Shown here piece by piece: positions 1 through 5,283 of a stretch of DNA of 27,104 nt. A program made the position numbers and the translations under genes. The stretch is taken from the IMG/VR virus record IMGVR_UViG_3300021964_000423, positions 1 to 27,104 of that record. One strand, written 5' to 3'. The notes under the pieces are model-generated. The model searched no databases. It saw only the letters and a program-made list of their open reading frames with translations, and was not told where the DNA came from. Numbering within the stretch: position 1 is the first letter of the stretch; each line of letters begins with the position of its first letter. The DNA is from a virus.

Positions 1-29
1 AGGGGCGGAGACCTTTTATCGACGCCCCT
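1..29 (-). terminator. Possible hairpin/terminator at window edge
   Basis: A 7-bp perfect inverted repeat (AGGGGCG at 1-7, CGCCCCT at 23-29) with a 15-nt loop lies about 46 nt beyond the stop codon of the last minus-strand gene. If it is an intrinsic terminator for that strand, the T-tract would lie outside the window, so this cannot be confirmed. It could equally be part of another gene. Confidence 0.3.
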
Positions 30-75
30 CACTTTGAATTAATGATTTAGCTTGCACTCAAATGTGTAGCTGTTA

Positions 76-402
76 TTAAGATTCTTGGGGGTGTCGGTTC
101 CGGCTGGCATCCTCACGATACTTCCTTACAGTTTTGTCATTGAGGCCCAAGAACAAAGCCGTAGATGTTACGCACCATCCCTTGCTTTGAAAGTATAGGA
201 TGTCATCTATTTCTTTTTGGCTAAGTGGATCGTTACGCCAGCCGCTGCCTCTTGTGGGCGCGGCTGTCGTCTCGATCTCTTTTGGCTTAGGCTCTGGTTC
301 TTTTGCTTTGGGTTCTGGTTTGCCGCCCCATTTATCACGATAGCGTTTGCGTATTTGTTTTGCATCATTAAGCATTGCTTGAAGCATTTGTTCCTGATTC
401 AT
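76..402 (-). CDS. Small helix-turn-helix-like protein, function unknown
   Basis: A 108-aa protein. The ATG at 402 is chosen because AAGGAG sits 6 nt upstream; a longer frame reaching 492 would run through a transcription terminator. The N-terminal half is charged, with a Lys/Pro/Glu-rich linker (about residues 27-42, KPEPKAKEPEPKPKE). The C-terminal part (about 60-100, from LSQKEIDDILYFQSKGW to LNDKTVRKYRED) has the pattern of a helix-turn-helix of the resolvase or sigma region-4 type. DNA binding is inferred from this pattern. It is separated from the SSB-like gene by a terminator, so it may be expressed by read-through or from its own promoter. No specific family recognised. Confidence 0.7.
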   Translation of the reverse strand: MNQEQMLQAMLNDAKQIRKRYRDKWGGKPEPKAKEPEPKPKEIETTAAPTRGSGWRNDPLSQKEIDDILYFQSKGWCVTSTALFLGLNDKTVRKYREDASRNRHPQES

Positions 403-414
403 TTGCAACTCCTT

Positions 415-441
415 AAAAAAAGACGCAGCCAAAGCTGCGTC
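415..441 (-). terminator. Rho-independent terminator after SSB-like gene
   Basis: Read on the minus strand, GACGCAGC-TTTG-GCTGCGTC forms a perfect 8-bp stem with a 4-nt loop, followed directly by seven Ts. It lies 62 nt past the stop of the SSB-like gene and ends just before the ribosome binding site of the next gene. It should close the recombination-gene transcript. Confidence 0.9.
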
Positions 442-502
442 AGTCAGGGAGGATTCTCGAGCAACGGGCAGATATGAATCCTCGGAGAACATTCTTAGCT
501 AA

Positions 503-889
503 CTAGAATGGTATCTTGTCGTCAAGGTTATTGTCATTACCTTGTGGATCAGATGCTAAGAACGAAAGGTAAGGTTTACCGTCTTTTGACCTACGCCACG
601 CAGCAATGCGTTTGTTTAAAGGCGGGTGAATGTAAGGCATTGTCTTATCTTCTGGGTTAAAGATCTTGCCTGTCCAATCTGGCGCTGATTCCTTTTCATT
701 GTCATTCTCAAACATGGCACCAATTTTCTCATAGATTTCGAGAATCTTTTTACCATCTCTTGTTTGCGTTTGAACAATTACAGTCTTTGACTGTCTGCCC
801 TCAACGCGAATCCTACCTTGTAAGATCATGCGTTGCTCTTCGAAGGGTGGGAATGTTGCGCCTGTATTTGAGTTGTCGTATTCTGCCAT
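503..889 (-). CDS. SSB-like ssDNA-binding protein with acidic C-terminal tail
   Basis: A 128-aa protein; start ATG at 889 with AAAAGGAG about 9 nt upstream. The chain has strand-rich segments (RMILQGRIRVEGRQSKTVIV, then a KDGKPYLSFLAS block near residue 105) like small phage DUF736-type or SSB-like proteins. It ends in LDDKIPF, which matches the acidic -DDxIPF tip that single-stranded-DNA-binding proteins use to recruit partners. It lies directly downstream of the ERF annealing protein and the YqaJ exonuclease, so a role coating ssDNA during recombination or replication is likely. No canonical OB-fold motif was confirmed by eye; the call rests on the tail and context. A 100-nt structured leader separates it from the ERF gene. 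Confidence 0.7.
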   Translation of the reverse strand: MAEYDNSNTGATFPPFEEQRMILQGRIRVEGRQSKTVIVQTQTRDGKKILEIYEKIGAMFENDNEKESAPDWTGKIFNPEDKTMPYIHPPLNKRIAAWRRSKDGKPYLSFLASDPQGNDNNLDDKIPF

Positions 890-989
890 GCTTCTGGCTC
901 CTTTTGCTAAGTTGTGGTGAGGGGTTCTTGGGAAACCTCCCCCTCGATAAGGTTATTAAGGTTGGAAAGGCACAACCTTTTCCCAAGAA
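890..989 (-). other. Structured spacer between ERF and SSB-like genes
   Basis: This non-coding gap holds an 11-bp perfect inverted repeat (TTCTTGGGAAA at 925-935, TTTCCCAAGAA at 979-989) that begins right after the ERF stop codon. Inside it is a second hairpin (AAGGTTG 958-964, CAACCTT 973-979, 8-nt loop). No T-tract follows the fold on the minus strand, so it is not a normal intrinsic terminator. A leader structure controlling the SSB-like gene, an RNA-processing site or a DNA site are all possible. Confidence 0.6.
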
Positions 990-1421
990 TTACCAATCTT
1001 CTACTTTGATTTTGCTTTTAGGTTGCGCTGAGTTTTTAGGTGCGCTTGCCTTGTTTGCATCATCATCGTCTGGGTTTTCATCTGGCTCCATACCAGCAAG
1101 ACCTAACAATCCATACCTCTTTGCATATGTTGTAGCACTGCCAATACCCTGCATATTTTGCCTGTCTAATTCAAGATAGACTTTGCTGGTAAATCTTTCT
1201 CCACTTTCGTGAACAAACTCTGTTGCTACAAAGTGACCAAATTCATCCTTGCCTCCAGCTTGGATCAATACAAATCCATTTCTGTGCAACGCTGGTTTGA
1301 TTGCATCAATACAACTCTGCAAGCTTGCATACTTATTTCTGAAGTGTGGATTGACAGCGTCCTTGTGCGGCGTTGCCATTTCTTGTTGCGCTTTAGCCAG
1401 CGCCTTGATTGCTTTATCCAT
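990..1421 (-). CDS. erf: ERF-family single-strand annealing recombinase
   Basis: A 143-aa protein that anneals complementary single strands during phage recombination. Family signs: N-terminal KALAKAQQEM helix, then NPHFRNKYASLQSCIDAIKPAL (residues about 25-46), where the NPxFxxKYA block is typical of ERF proteins, and QGIGSATTYAKRYGLLGLAG (about 91-110), the conserved GxxxTYxxRY motif. A DDDD run and a disordered tail follow, ending KVEDW. It is shorter than P22 Erf, which has an extra C-terminal domain. AAGGAG precedes the ATG by 7 nt. It sits 11 nt downstream of the YqaJ-like exonuclease, the usual exonuclease-annealing pair, so both are probably on one transcript. Confidence 0.92.
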   Translation of the reverse strand: MDKAIKALAKAQQEMATPHKDAVNPHFRNKYASLQSCIDAIKPALHRNGFVLIQAGGKDEFGHFVATEFVHESGERFTSKVYLELDRQNMQGIGSATTYAKRYGLLGLAGMEPDENPDDDDANKASAPKNSAQPKSKIKVEDW

Positions 1422-1432
1422 TGGTGTTCTCC

Positions 1433-2203
1433 TTATCGCTTGATTATCCTAAGTGATCCACGTTTATCGCGCTTAACTGTTACGTAGTCACAGTAAACTT
1501 CTCGTTCGTTATCACTGACCATTCCTTTGAGATCTTTCTTTGCGTTCTCAAAGATTCGGTTTTGTTCGTAGCCTTGAACGTAGGTAACGGCTGCATCGAC
1601 GAACTGATTGTCTGTTGAGGCGTCTCGTATGACCATGTTGTCCACCTCAACTTTTTCAGTTGAGAGTTGTGGGATGTCCACAGCAATTGGCTCTTCATCG
1701 CGTAACACGTAACCCCAGAAGTCTGACACCACCGCCCACATAGAATTGAAATAGTCGTTGTCCGCATTGACAAGTACAGACCTCCATTCACTGTTGCCAA
1801 AGATAGCTGATAGATAAATACCTTTTGCATTTGCTAGTCTGCAATAAAGTTGTAGCTGAGGCATGTAATAATCTATGAGCTTGTCAATGTTGTTGAAACT
1901 GTTTGTGTGTTTGGCTTCAACCAAGTTTGCTTCATGTCTTACAGCAGCATCAATTGTACCCTTGGCAACAACAGTGCCAATTGTTTCAATGAACTCACGC
2001 TGATGTGCAGCAAGCGTTACCTTGTGTTCTTTTTCAAACCAAGCAAGGTTAAAATCCTCAGTAAATCTACCAAGCTGCACAGCTAAATTGTTATCTAAAT
2101 TCTCAGGCTGATCTCTACCTGTTTTAATGCGCCAAAGACTGAGCCAATCACCTTGTATGATTTTAACACAGTCGCTGCCGCCAATGAATCCAACTCGATT
2201 CAT
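1433..2203 (-). CDS. YqaJ / lambda-exonuclease-like recombination nuclease
   Basis: A 256-aa protein of the YqaJ viral recombinase family (PD-(D/E)XK fold), predicted 5'-3' exonuclease supplying ssDNA to the ERF protein. Visible motifs: N-terminal FIGGSD (residues 6-11), LGRFTEDFNLAWFE (about 44-57) with the family's G-x-x-x-E helix, GTIDA (about 82-86) with the metal-binding Asp, EAKHTN (about 96-101) with the ExK pair, and MPQLQLYCRLA (about 114-124) with the downstream Q-x-x-x-Y helix. Start ATG at 2203 has AAAGGAG 7 nt upstream. The 52-nt upstream gap holds a TATAAT box and one copy of the CTGCA-N4-TGCAG dyad, so a regulated promoter is likely here. Confidence 0.9.
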   Translation of the reverse strand: MNRVGFIGGSDCVKIIQGDWLSLWRIKTGRDQPENLDNNLAVQLGRFTEDFNLAWFEKEHKVTLAAHQREFIETIGTVVAKGTIDAAVRHEANLVEAKHTNSFNNIDKLIDYYMPQLQLYCRLANAKGIYLSAIFGNSEWRSVLVNADNDYFNSMWAVVSDFWGYVLRDEEPIAVDIPQLSTEKVEVDNMVIRDASTDNQFVDAAVTYVQGYEQNRIFENAKKDLKGMVSDNEREVYCDYVTVKRDKRGSLRIIKR

Positions 2204-2235
2204 GGTGTTCTCCTTTGTTTTTATTATATATTTCT

Positions 2236-2251
2236 ACTGCATATTTGCAGC
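2236..2251 (-). promoter_or_regulatory. Dyad operator candidate before exonuclease gene
   Basis: The plus-strand sequence ACTGCATATTTGCAGC is a CTGCA-N4-TGCAG dyad. The same arms recur at 3576-3591 and 4840-4855. On the minus strand it lies just downstream of TTGACC and upstream of TATAAT (2224-2229), so it would sit within a promoter for the exonuclease/ERF/SSB-like genes. TTGACC to TATAAT is 25 nt, too long for a standard sigma-70 spacer, so the exact promoter elements are uncertain. Confidence 0.6.
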
Positions 2252-2255
2252 TGGG

Positions 2256-2525
2256 TCAATCGGAATTATATTTTGAGAAGTCTGAGGGTTTGCAATAGCC
2301 GAACTCAATCAATTCTTTTTTAAGTCTGCCTTTGAGCCAATTCTCACCAACCTTTTCACCGTTGATAATTCTTTGGGCGTTGACTTTATGGCTATCCATT
2401 ACCCATCCTTGAACCTTTTGATACTCTTTATTGTATGCATCATTAGATCCGCGCATAACACTAGCTTCCCATACATCATTCTCAATGTATCGGGAGATTG
2501 CTTTTGCTTCATTTTTCTTATGCAT
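2256..2525 (-). CDS. Small hypothetical protein
   Basis: An 89-aa charged, mostly helical-looking protein beginning MHKKNEAKAISRYIENDVWE, with KVNAQRIINGEKVGENWLKG mid-chain and a C-terminal LKKELIEFGYCKP. I do not recognise a family. The ATG at 2525 overlaps the end of the upstream HTH gene by 8 nt, and only a weak GGTG precedes it, so translation is probably coupled. Its stop is followed by the promoter-like gap before the exonuclease gene. Confidence 0.65.
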   Translation of the reverse strand: MHKKNEAKAISRYIENDVWEASVMRGSNDAYNKEYQKVQGWVMDSHKVNAQRIINGEKVGENWLKGRLKKELIEFGYCKPSDFSKYNSD

Positions 2526-2724
2526 TTGTCACCATGAAGTATTGAGCTACATACTTCCCGCTCTCAAGTTGAATCATTGTTTTGTCTACAGGATAACCAA
2601 GATCTTTTAGATCTTTGATTCTTGCTGAGAGACGAAAGCAATTGTAATTTAGCAATGCATCTATTGCTGTTATTGTTTTGCCCGATTCAAGGTGAGCTTT
2701 TATTTTTTTTGTTTGACTTTCCAT
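2518..2724 (-). CDS. Small helix-turn-helix protein (HTH_39-like)
   Basis: A 68-aa protein. The ATG at 2724 (MESQTKK) is preferred over an upstream alternative because GGAG lies 7 nt before it. The sequence KIKAHLESGKTITAIDALLN, then NCFRLSARIKDLKDLGYPVD, matches from memory the short phage helix-turn-helix family with the pattern LxxGxxITxxxAxxxxxxxRLxxRIxxLRxxG. DNA binding is expected. It overlaps the 3' end of the nuclease gene by 38 nt and is followed by a coupled small gene. Confidence 0.8.
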   Translation of the reverse strand: MESQTKKIKAHLESGKTITAIDALLNYNCFRLSARIKDLKDLGYPVDKTMIQLESGKYVAQYFMVTNA

Positions 2725-3046
2725 CTTTGTTCTCCATAAGATTTTGGAATGTGTCACCAGACATGATGACTAGAGTTTGTGGCTTGCCTCGCCGCCGTTT
2801 ATAGAAAGCAATGTCTCTGCTTTCTAAGACTGAGAATGGACTAGGGAAGTTTGATTTGTCTCTGTACTTTACTTCTCCTACCAATCTATCTCCGTTGATT
2901 GTGAGGTGGATGTCACCTGTATACTCTCCTCCCAAGCTTCCCGAGAGAGGGACGCGCTTCGCTTCGATCTTCGCTTTGATTTTGTTAAGCCAATCGACAA
3001 ACCACTTTTCGTGATAGGTTCCTTTGATTTTACTACGGCTTGCCAT
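2687..3046 (-). CDS. PD-(D/E)XK nuclease, Holliday-junction resolvase-like
   Basis: A 119-aa protein; ATG at 3046 (MASRSKIKG) has GGAGG 4 nt upstream. Order of motifs: GTYHEKWFVDWLNKI with the N-terminal Glu (residue about 13), RVPLSGSLGG (about 31-40), GDIHL with the metal-binding Asp (about 44), and LVGEVKYRD with the ExK pair (about 56-64). This is the archaeal Hjc-like or VRR-NUC-like layout, suggesting cleavage of branched DNA. It lies in the recombination/replication gene block, consistent with resolving recombination intermediates or debranching DNA before packaging. The last 38 nt overlap the HTH gene downstream. Confidence 0.75.
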   Translation of the reverse strand: MASRSKIKGTYHEKWFVDWLNKIKAKIEAKRVPLSGSLGGEYTGDIHLTINGDRLVGEVKYRDKSNFPSPFSVLESRDIAFYKRRRGKPQTLVIMSGDTFQNLMENKDGKSNKKNKSSP

Positions 3047-3195
3047 TTGTCCTCCCGATAGCAATTAAGACAAACATACCAATGCTTCTCCATGCTGCGA
3101 CCCGCATTGTTTTTAAGTATTGCAACAAACCAAATTGATTTCGTTTCACACGAAACACAGAATGCTGCCTTACCTTTTTTTGACTTCGATGTCAT
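2878..3195 (-). CDS. Zinc-ribbon protein with long out-of-frame overlap
   Basis: The 105-aa frame has a clear zinc ribbon in its first half: CVSC (residues 13-16) and, after HWYV, CLNC (about 42-45). The last ~56 residues are low-complexity Ser/Lys/Thr and overlap the nuclease gene by 169 nt in another frame, so they look like translation of that gene's DNA out of frame. The true product may be mainly the first 50 residues plus a chance extension. No good ribosome binding site precedes the ATG at 3195, but it overlaps the upstream XRE gene by 26 nt, which suggests coupling. Confidence 0.5.
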   Translation of the reverse strand: MTSKSKKGKAAFCVSCETKSIWFVAILKNNAGRSMEKHWYVCLNCYREDKWQAVVKSKEPITKSGLSIGLTKSKRRSKRSASLSREAWEESIQVTSTSQSTEIDW

Positions 3196-3409
3196 AGCCT
3201 AAAGCATCCAACCAACACATAAGAAGAAAGCCAGACGGTACTCTCTTGTGCTGTTCCCATTTGTGGATCAGCGAATCTGTACAACCAATTAACTCAGCTA
3301 GTTTTGGTTGGCTTAATTTTTTCTCGTGTCTTGCTGCGATTAGCATGGAAATCATTTGCTCGTAGTTCTTTGGCAGCAAGATTCTTGAGTTTCTTTTTGT
3401 ACTCTTCAT
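3170..3409 (-). CDS. XRE/Cro-family helix-turn-helix regulator
   Basis: A 79-aa protein with a classic XRE domain from about residue 19: MLIAARHEKKLSQPKLAELI, then GCTDSLIHKWEQHKRVPS and LLMCWLDALGYDIEV. The R-x(4)-LSQ-x2-LA-x2-IG-x5-I-x2-WE-x3-R-x-PS spacing is diagnostic. It likely represses or activates phage promoters. The start is uncertain: the ATG at 3409 has no Shine-Dalgarno and overlaps the preceding gene by 116 nt; ATG codons at 3355 or 3346 would still keep most of the domain. It could recognise the CTGCA dyads nearby. Confidence 0.75.
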   Translation of the reverse strand: MKSTKRNSRILLPKNYEQMISMLIAARHEKKLSQPKLAELIGCTDSLIHKWEQHKRVPSGFLLMCWLDALGYDIEVKKR

Positions 3410-3575
3410 CTAAGGCTTCGCTGATTTTAAAAGCAGTGTCATATCGCAGGTCGGTTGTTCCATTAACAGAACGATAGTATGTTGATGTTGGAATGCCAGC
3501 ACAACGAAAACCATCGAGAAGTTCGATGCCTAGTTCTTGCGAAATGTTTTGTAGTTGTTCCATGTAGCTTTTCAT
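3294..3575 (-). CDS. Second helix-turn-helix regulator
   Basis: A 93-aa protein starting at ATG 3575 (MKSYMEQL). Residues about 8-50 (ISQELGIELLDGFRCAGI, PTSTYYRSVNGTTDLRYDTA) look like a repressor-type HTH with the recognition helix at PTSTYYR. The C-terminal tail is Lys/Arg-rich and overlaps the next XRE gene out of frame by 116 nt. No Shine-Dalgarno is seen; the ATG is directly abutted by a copy of the CTGCA-N4-TGCAG dyad and follows a strong hairpin, so initiation and transcription here look controlled. Autoregulation is a reasonable inference. Confidence 0.7.
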   Translation of the reverse strand: MKSYMEQLQNISQELGIELLDGFRCAGIPTSTYYRSVNGTTDLRYDTAFKISEALDEEYKKKLKNLAAKELRANDFHANRSKTREKIKPTKTS

Positions 3576-3591
3576 ATTGCATGTATGCAGC
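3576..3591 (-). promoter_or_regulatory. Dyad operator candidate at HTH gene start
   Basis: ATTGCATGTATGCAGC shares both arms with the dyads at 2236-2251 and 4840-4855 except for one base (ATTGCA instead of ACTGCA). It ends exactly where the HTH gene's ATG begins, a position where a bound repressor would block its own gene. Confidence 0.55.
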
Positions 3592-3603
3592 AAGGTTATT
3601 CAT

Positions 3604-3638
3604 TTGACAAGGGGCTGCTATGAACAACCCCTTATCAA
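3604..3638 (-). other. 14-bp RNA hairpin upstream of HTH gene
   Basis: On the minus strand the arms 3625-3638 and 3604-3617 pair over 14 positions (12 Watson-Crick, 2 G-U) around a 7-nt loop, TTCATAG. On the plus strand the same two positions would be A-C mismatches, so the fold favours minus-strand RNA. It begins 5 nt after the stop of the zinc-finger gene. No T-tract follows, so it is more likely a processing or attenuation element than a simple terminator. Confidence 0.55.
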
Positions 3639-3643
3639 CTTTA

Positions 3644-3820
3644 TCAATTAGCTTCGCCAGTTCCCTGACACTCATAGCAAGTGTCATGTATTGTATCTAT
3701 ATAACCGACATCGCGTGTAAAACTTTGAGGTCTTGCTACCTCATACTCTACAGTCCCATCACCTAAGCAAACAGGACAGGTCTCCCGTTCAGTACGGTAT
3801 TCCGTCATCTTCGATAGCAT
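3644..3820 (-). CDS. DnaJ-type zinc-finger miniprotein
   Basis: A 58-aa protein; ATG at 3820 (MLSKMTEY) is chosen for the GGGAG 7 nt upstream. It contains two CxxCxGxG modules, CPVCLGDG (about residues 14-21) and CYECQGTG (about 48-55), the zinc-binding motif of the DnaJ cysteine-rich domain, but no J domain. In phages such isolated fingers occur in small early proteins of unknown function; protein or nucleic-acid binding is inferred. It overlaps the end of the upstream gene by 32 nt. Confidence 0.75.
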   Translation of the reverse strand: MLSKMTEYRTERETCPVCLGDGTVEYEVARPQSFTRDVGYIDTIHDTCYECQGTGEAN

Positions 3821-3983
3821 GCTTTTTCTCCCATGCTGCAACTGCACGTTGGATGAATTTGTCTCGATTGAAACGTGGATTGCGTTGCTGTAGATCGTCT
3901 GCAATCATTTCAATTGTGAGGGGTGAGAAAACTAGGGGGGCAATTGAATCTGCCACCCATTCAAAGTCTCTTCTTGTCATCAT
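3789..3983 (-). CDS. Small hypothetical early protein
   Basis: A 64-aa protein. ATG 3983 is chosen because GGGAGG sits 7 nt upstream and the start overlaps the DUF932 stop codon (ATGATGA). The body MMTRRDFEWVADSIAPLV and a central QRNPRFNRDKFIQRAVAAWE resemble short phage proteins of unknown role that begin with a MTRxDFxxIA segment. It ends DDGIPY. No catalytic motif seen. Confidence 0.7.
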   Translation of the reverse strand: MMTRRDFEWVADSIAPLVFSPLTIEMIADDLQQRNPRFNRDKFIQRAVAAWEKKHAIEDDGIPY

Positions 3984-4810
3984 CTTAATGCCTCCCATTG
4001 TTTAGAGCGCATAGCAAAGATGATCTTCTGCTCTCGCTCGATACGCGCTGCATGTGGGGAGCGCATGTCATCTGTGTGTGTGGCCCAATATGTTAAGCAA
4101 TTGTATAGCGCCCACATGTTTGCACCAAGCACAGCAGATTCATTCATCCAATAATCAAGCAGCTTATCGAGTTGCTTTTCATTGGTCTTGTTGACGTTGG
4201 GTTGTCTTGTTGATGCTTTGCAAACTGTTGCTTTGAGGAAGTCATTGACGTCTATGATTGAAATCTTTGACGCCATATAATCTTGCCACAGTTCTTTGTT
4301 GTGGAAGAATGTAGACACACCAATCTCTACCTTCTTAGCGGACGCTTCAACATTGAGAGATGCAGTGTGCTTGAAGCTGGTAAATGCAGCAACATCTCCT
4401 GTGACTTGACCGTTCTTGCAGACAAGGCGCAGTGCTGATGAGCGCATCATGTATGCCCACGATGCATCATAGCTGTTGAGGAAATCGACTTTAAACTTTG
4501 TTACGTCACCGACATTTGGTTCTACGCAGAGATCATTGTAGATAATTTCTCCACGCATCTTTGCGCCGTTCTCATAGACTTGATAATATATATCAAAGTC
4601 ATTTGATACATCGGCTCGCTTTGCAGCATCGTATGCAGCATTGATTACATCATCATGCGTGACTAGCTTGTATCTGGTGCCGTGTACGCCAAGTATTTCG
4701 TCTGTGTCTGTGCGTACTACCATCATGTGCTTTGGCGCTTCCTTGCCGCTCTGAGAGAAGCAAGGCTGCAATTCTACGGGAAACTCCGCGCTTGTAATAT
4801 CAAATGGCAT
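3980..4810 (-). CDS. DUF932 / phage-plasmid-like protein
   Basis: A 276-aa protein; ATG at 4810 (MPFDITSAEF) is chosen because AAGGAG lies 6 nt upstream. Marks of the DUF932 family: MMVVRTDTDEILGVHGTRYK (about residues 29-48) with the LGVxGxRYxxV motif, NGAKMRGEI, a central VDFLNSYDASWAYMMRSS, and ALRLVCKNGQV (about 127-137). Members are common on plasmids and phages; their function is not established, though they are often near recombination or replication genes. It has its own promoter candidate (TTGACA, 17-nt spacer) overlapped by two dyads. It probably heads the operon running to the recombination genes. Confidence 0.85.
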   Translation of the reverse strand: MPFDITSAEFPVELQPCFSQSGKEAPKHMMVVRTDTDEILGVHGTRYKLVTHDDVINAAYDAAKRADVSNDFDIYYQVYENGAKMRGEIIYNDLCVEPNVGDVTKFKVDFLNSYDASWAYMMRSSALRLVCKNGQVTGDVAAFTSFKHTASLNVEASAKKVEIGVSTFFHNKELWQDYMASKISIIDVNDFLKATVCKASTRQPNVNKTNEKQLDKLLDYWMNESAVLGANMWALYNCLTYWATHTDDMRSPHAARIEREQKIIFAMRSKQWEALR

Positions 4811-4839
4811 TGTGTTCTCCTTTATATCTGCCAGTTGGT

Positions 4840-4855
4840 ACTGCATTGTTGCAGC
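4840..4855 (-). promoter_or_regulatory. Dyad operator candidate before DUF932 gene
   Basis: ACTGCATTGTTGCAGC is the third copy of the AYTGCA-N4-TGCAGC dyad. It overlaps the candidate -10 box of the DUF932 promoter and lies 29 nt from the ATG, nearly the same distance as the exonuclease copy (32 nt). Confidence 0.6.
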
Positions 4856-4873
4856 TTTTATATCTAGTGTCAA
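4845..4873 (-). promoter_or_regulatory. Sigma-70-like promoter for DUF932 gene
   Basis: Minus strand: TTGACA (4868-4873), a 17-nt spacer, then AACAAT (4845-4850, 4 of 6 to TATAAT). The -35 box is a perfect consensus and lies inside a second dyad, CTAGT-N7-ACTAG (4864-4880). Predicted RNA start is about 25-30 nt before the ATG. Confidence 0.6.
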
Positions 4874-4887
4874 ATACTAGATTAGAT

Positions 4888-5112
4888 TTAAGGGTTTTTT
4901 CTTGGGCGTCCACGTTTGCGTTTTATTTCAACAAACTTTTCGGGTGTGTTTCTTTTTATTCTGGTATTCACACCAATATTGTGGTTCATTTCAGACAGAA
5001 ACTCCAAGGCTTCTTTCTTTGGATTGTCTGATTTCCAAATGCTTTCGACTCGATCAGTTACATAAAACATGCAGACTCTATCGTCGATTAGTGTAAGCGT
5101 TTTGTTTTGCAC
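4888..5112 (-). CDS. Small AT-hook protein
   Basis: A 74-aa protein starting at a GTG (5112) with AAAGGAG 7 nt upstream. The C-terminus KRKRGRPRKNP is an AT-hook (RGRP core), which binds the minor groove of AT-rich DNA. The N-terminal part (LTLIDDRVCMFYVTDRVESI) is strand-like and unassigned. It may be a nucleoid-type or transcription-modulating early protein. It is the first gene after the terminator at 5244-5276. Confidence 0.75.
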   Translation of the reverse strand: MQNKTLTLIDDRVCMFYVTDRVESIWKSDNPKKEALEFLSEMNHNIGVNTRIKRNTPEKFVEIKRKRGRPRKNP

Positions 5113-5243
5113 GTTGATTCTCCTTTGTGCTTTGAGGTTGATTCTTCTGGGTTGAATTGAAGCGATGGAAGAAAGGTGTTGTGTTGTGAATTGCCGAGGC
5201 TGAAGAAAGACCTAACCCCACCATCTGTAAGAAGTTCTAAAAC

Positions 5244-5276
5244 AAAAAAAAGGGCAGAGGCGTGAACCTCTACCCT
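5244..5276 (-). terminator. Rho-independent terminator after the first minus-strand gene
   Basis: Minus strand: AGGGTAGAGG (5267-5276), 6-nt loop, CCTCTGCCCT (5251-5260), then eight Ts. The 10-bp stem has one G-U. It lies just past the stop of the 177-aa gene and isolates that gene from the rest of the minus-strand operon. Confidence 0.9.
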
Positions 5277-5283
5277 GTGATGT

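Noticed and set aside
3142-3157. Second parS-like sequence CGTTTCACACGAAACA
   Set aside because: Only 13 of 16 to the consensus and inside the zinc-ribbon coding sequence; kept as a side note to the stronger site.
3463-3687. 74-aa minus-strand frame across the hairpin and HTH gene start
   Set aside because: Overlaps two supported genes, second half is an out-of-frame reading of the HTH gene, and no ribosome binding site precedes it.
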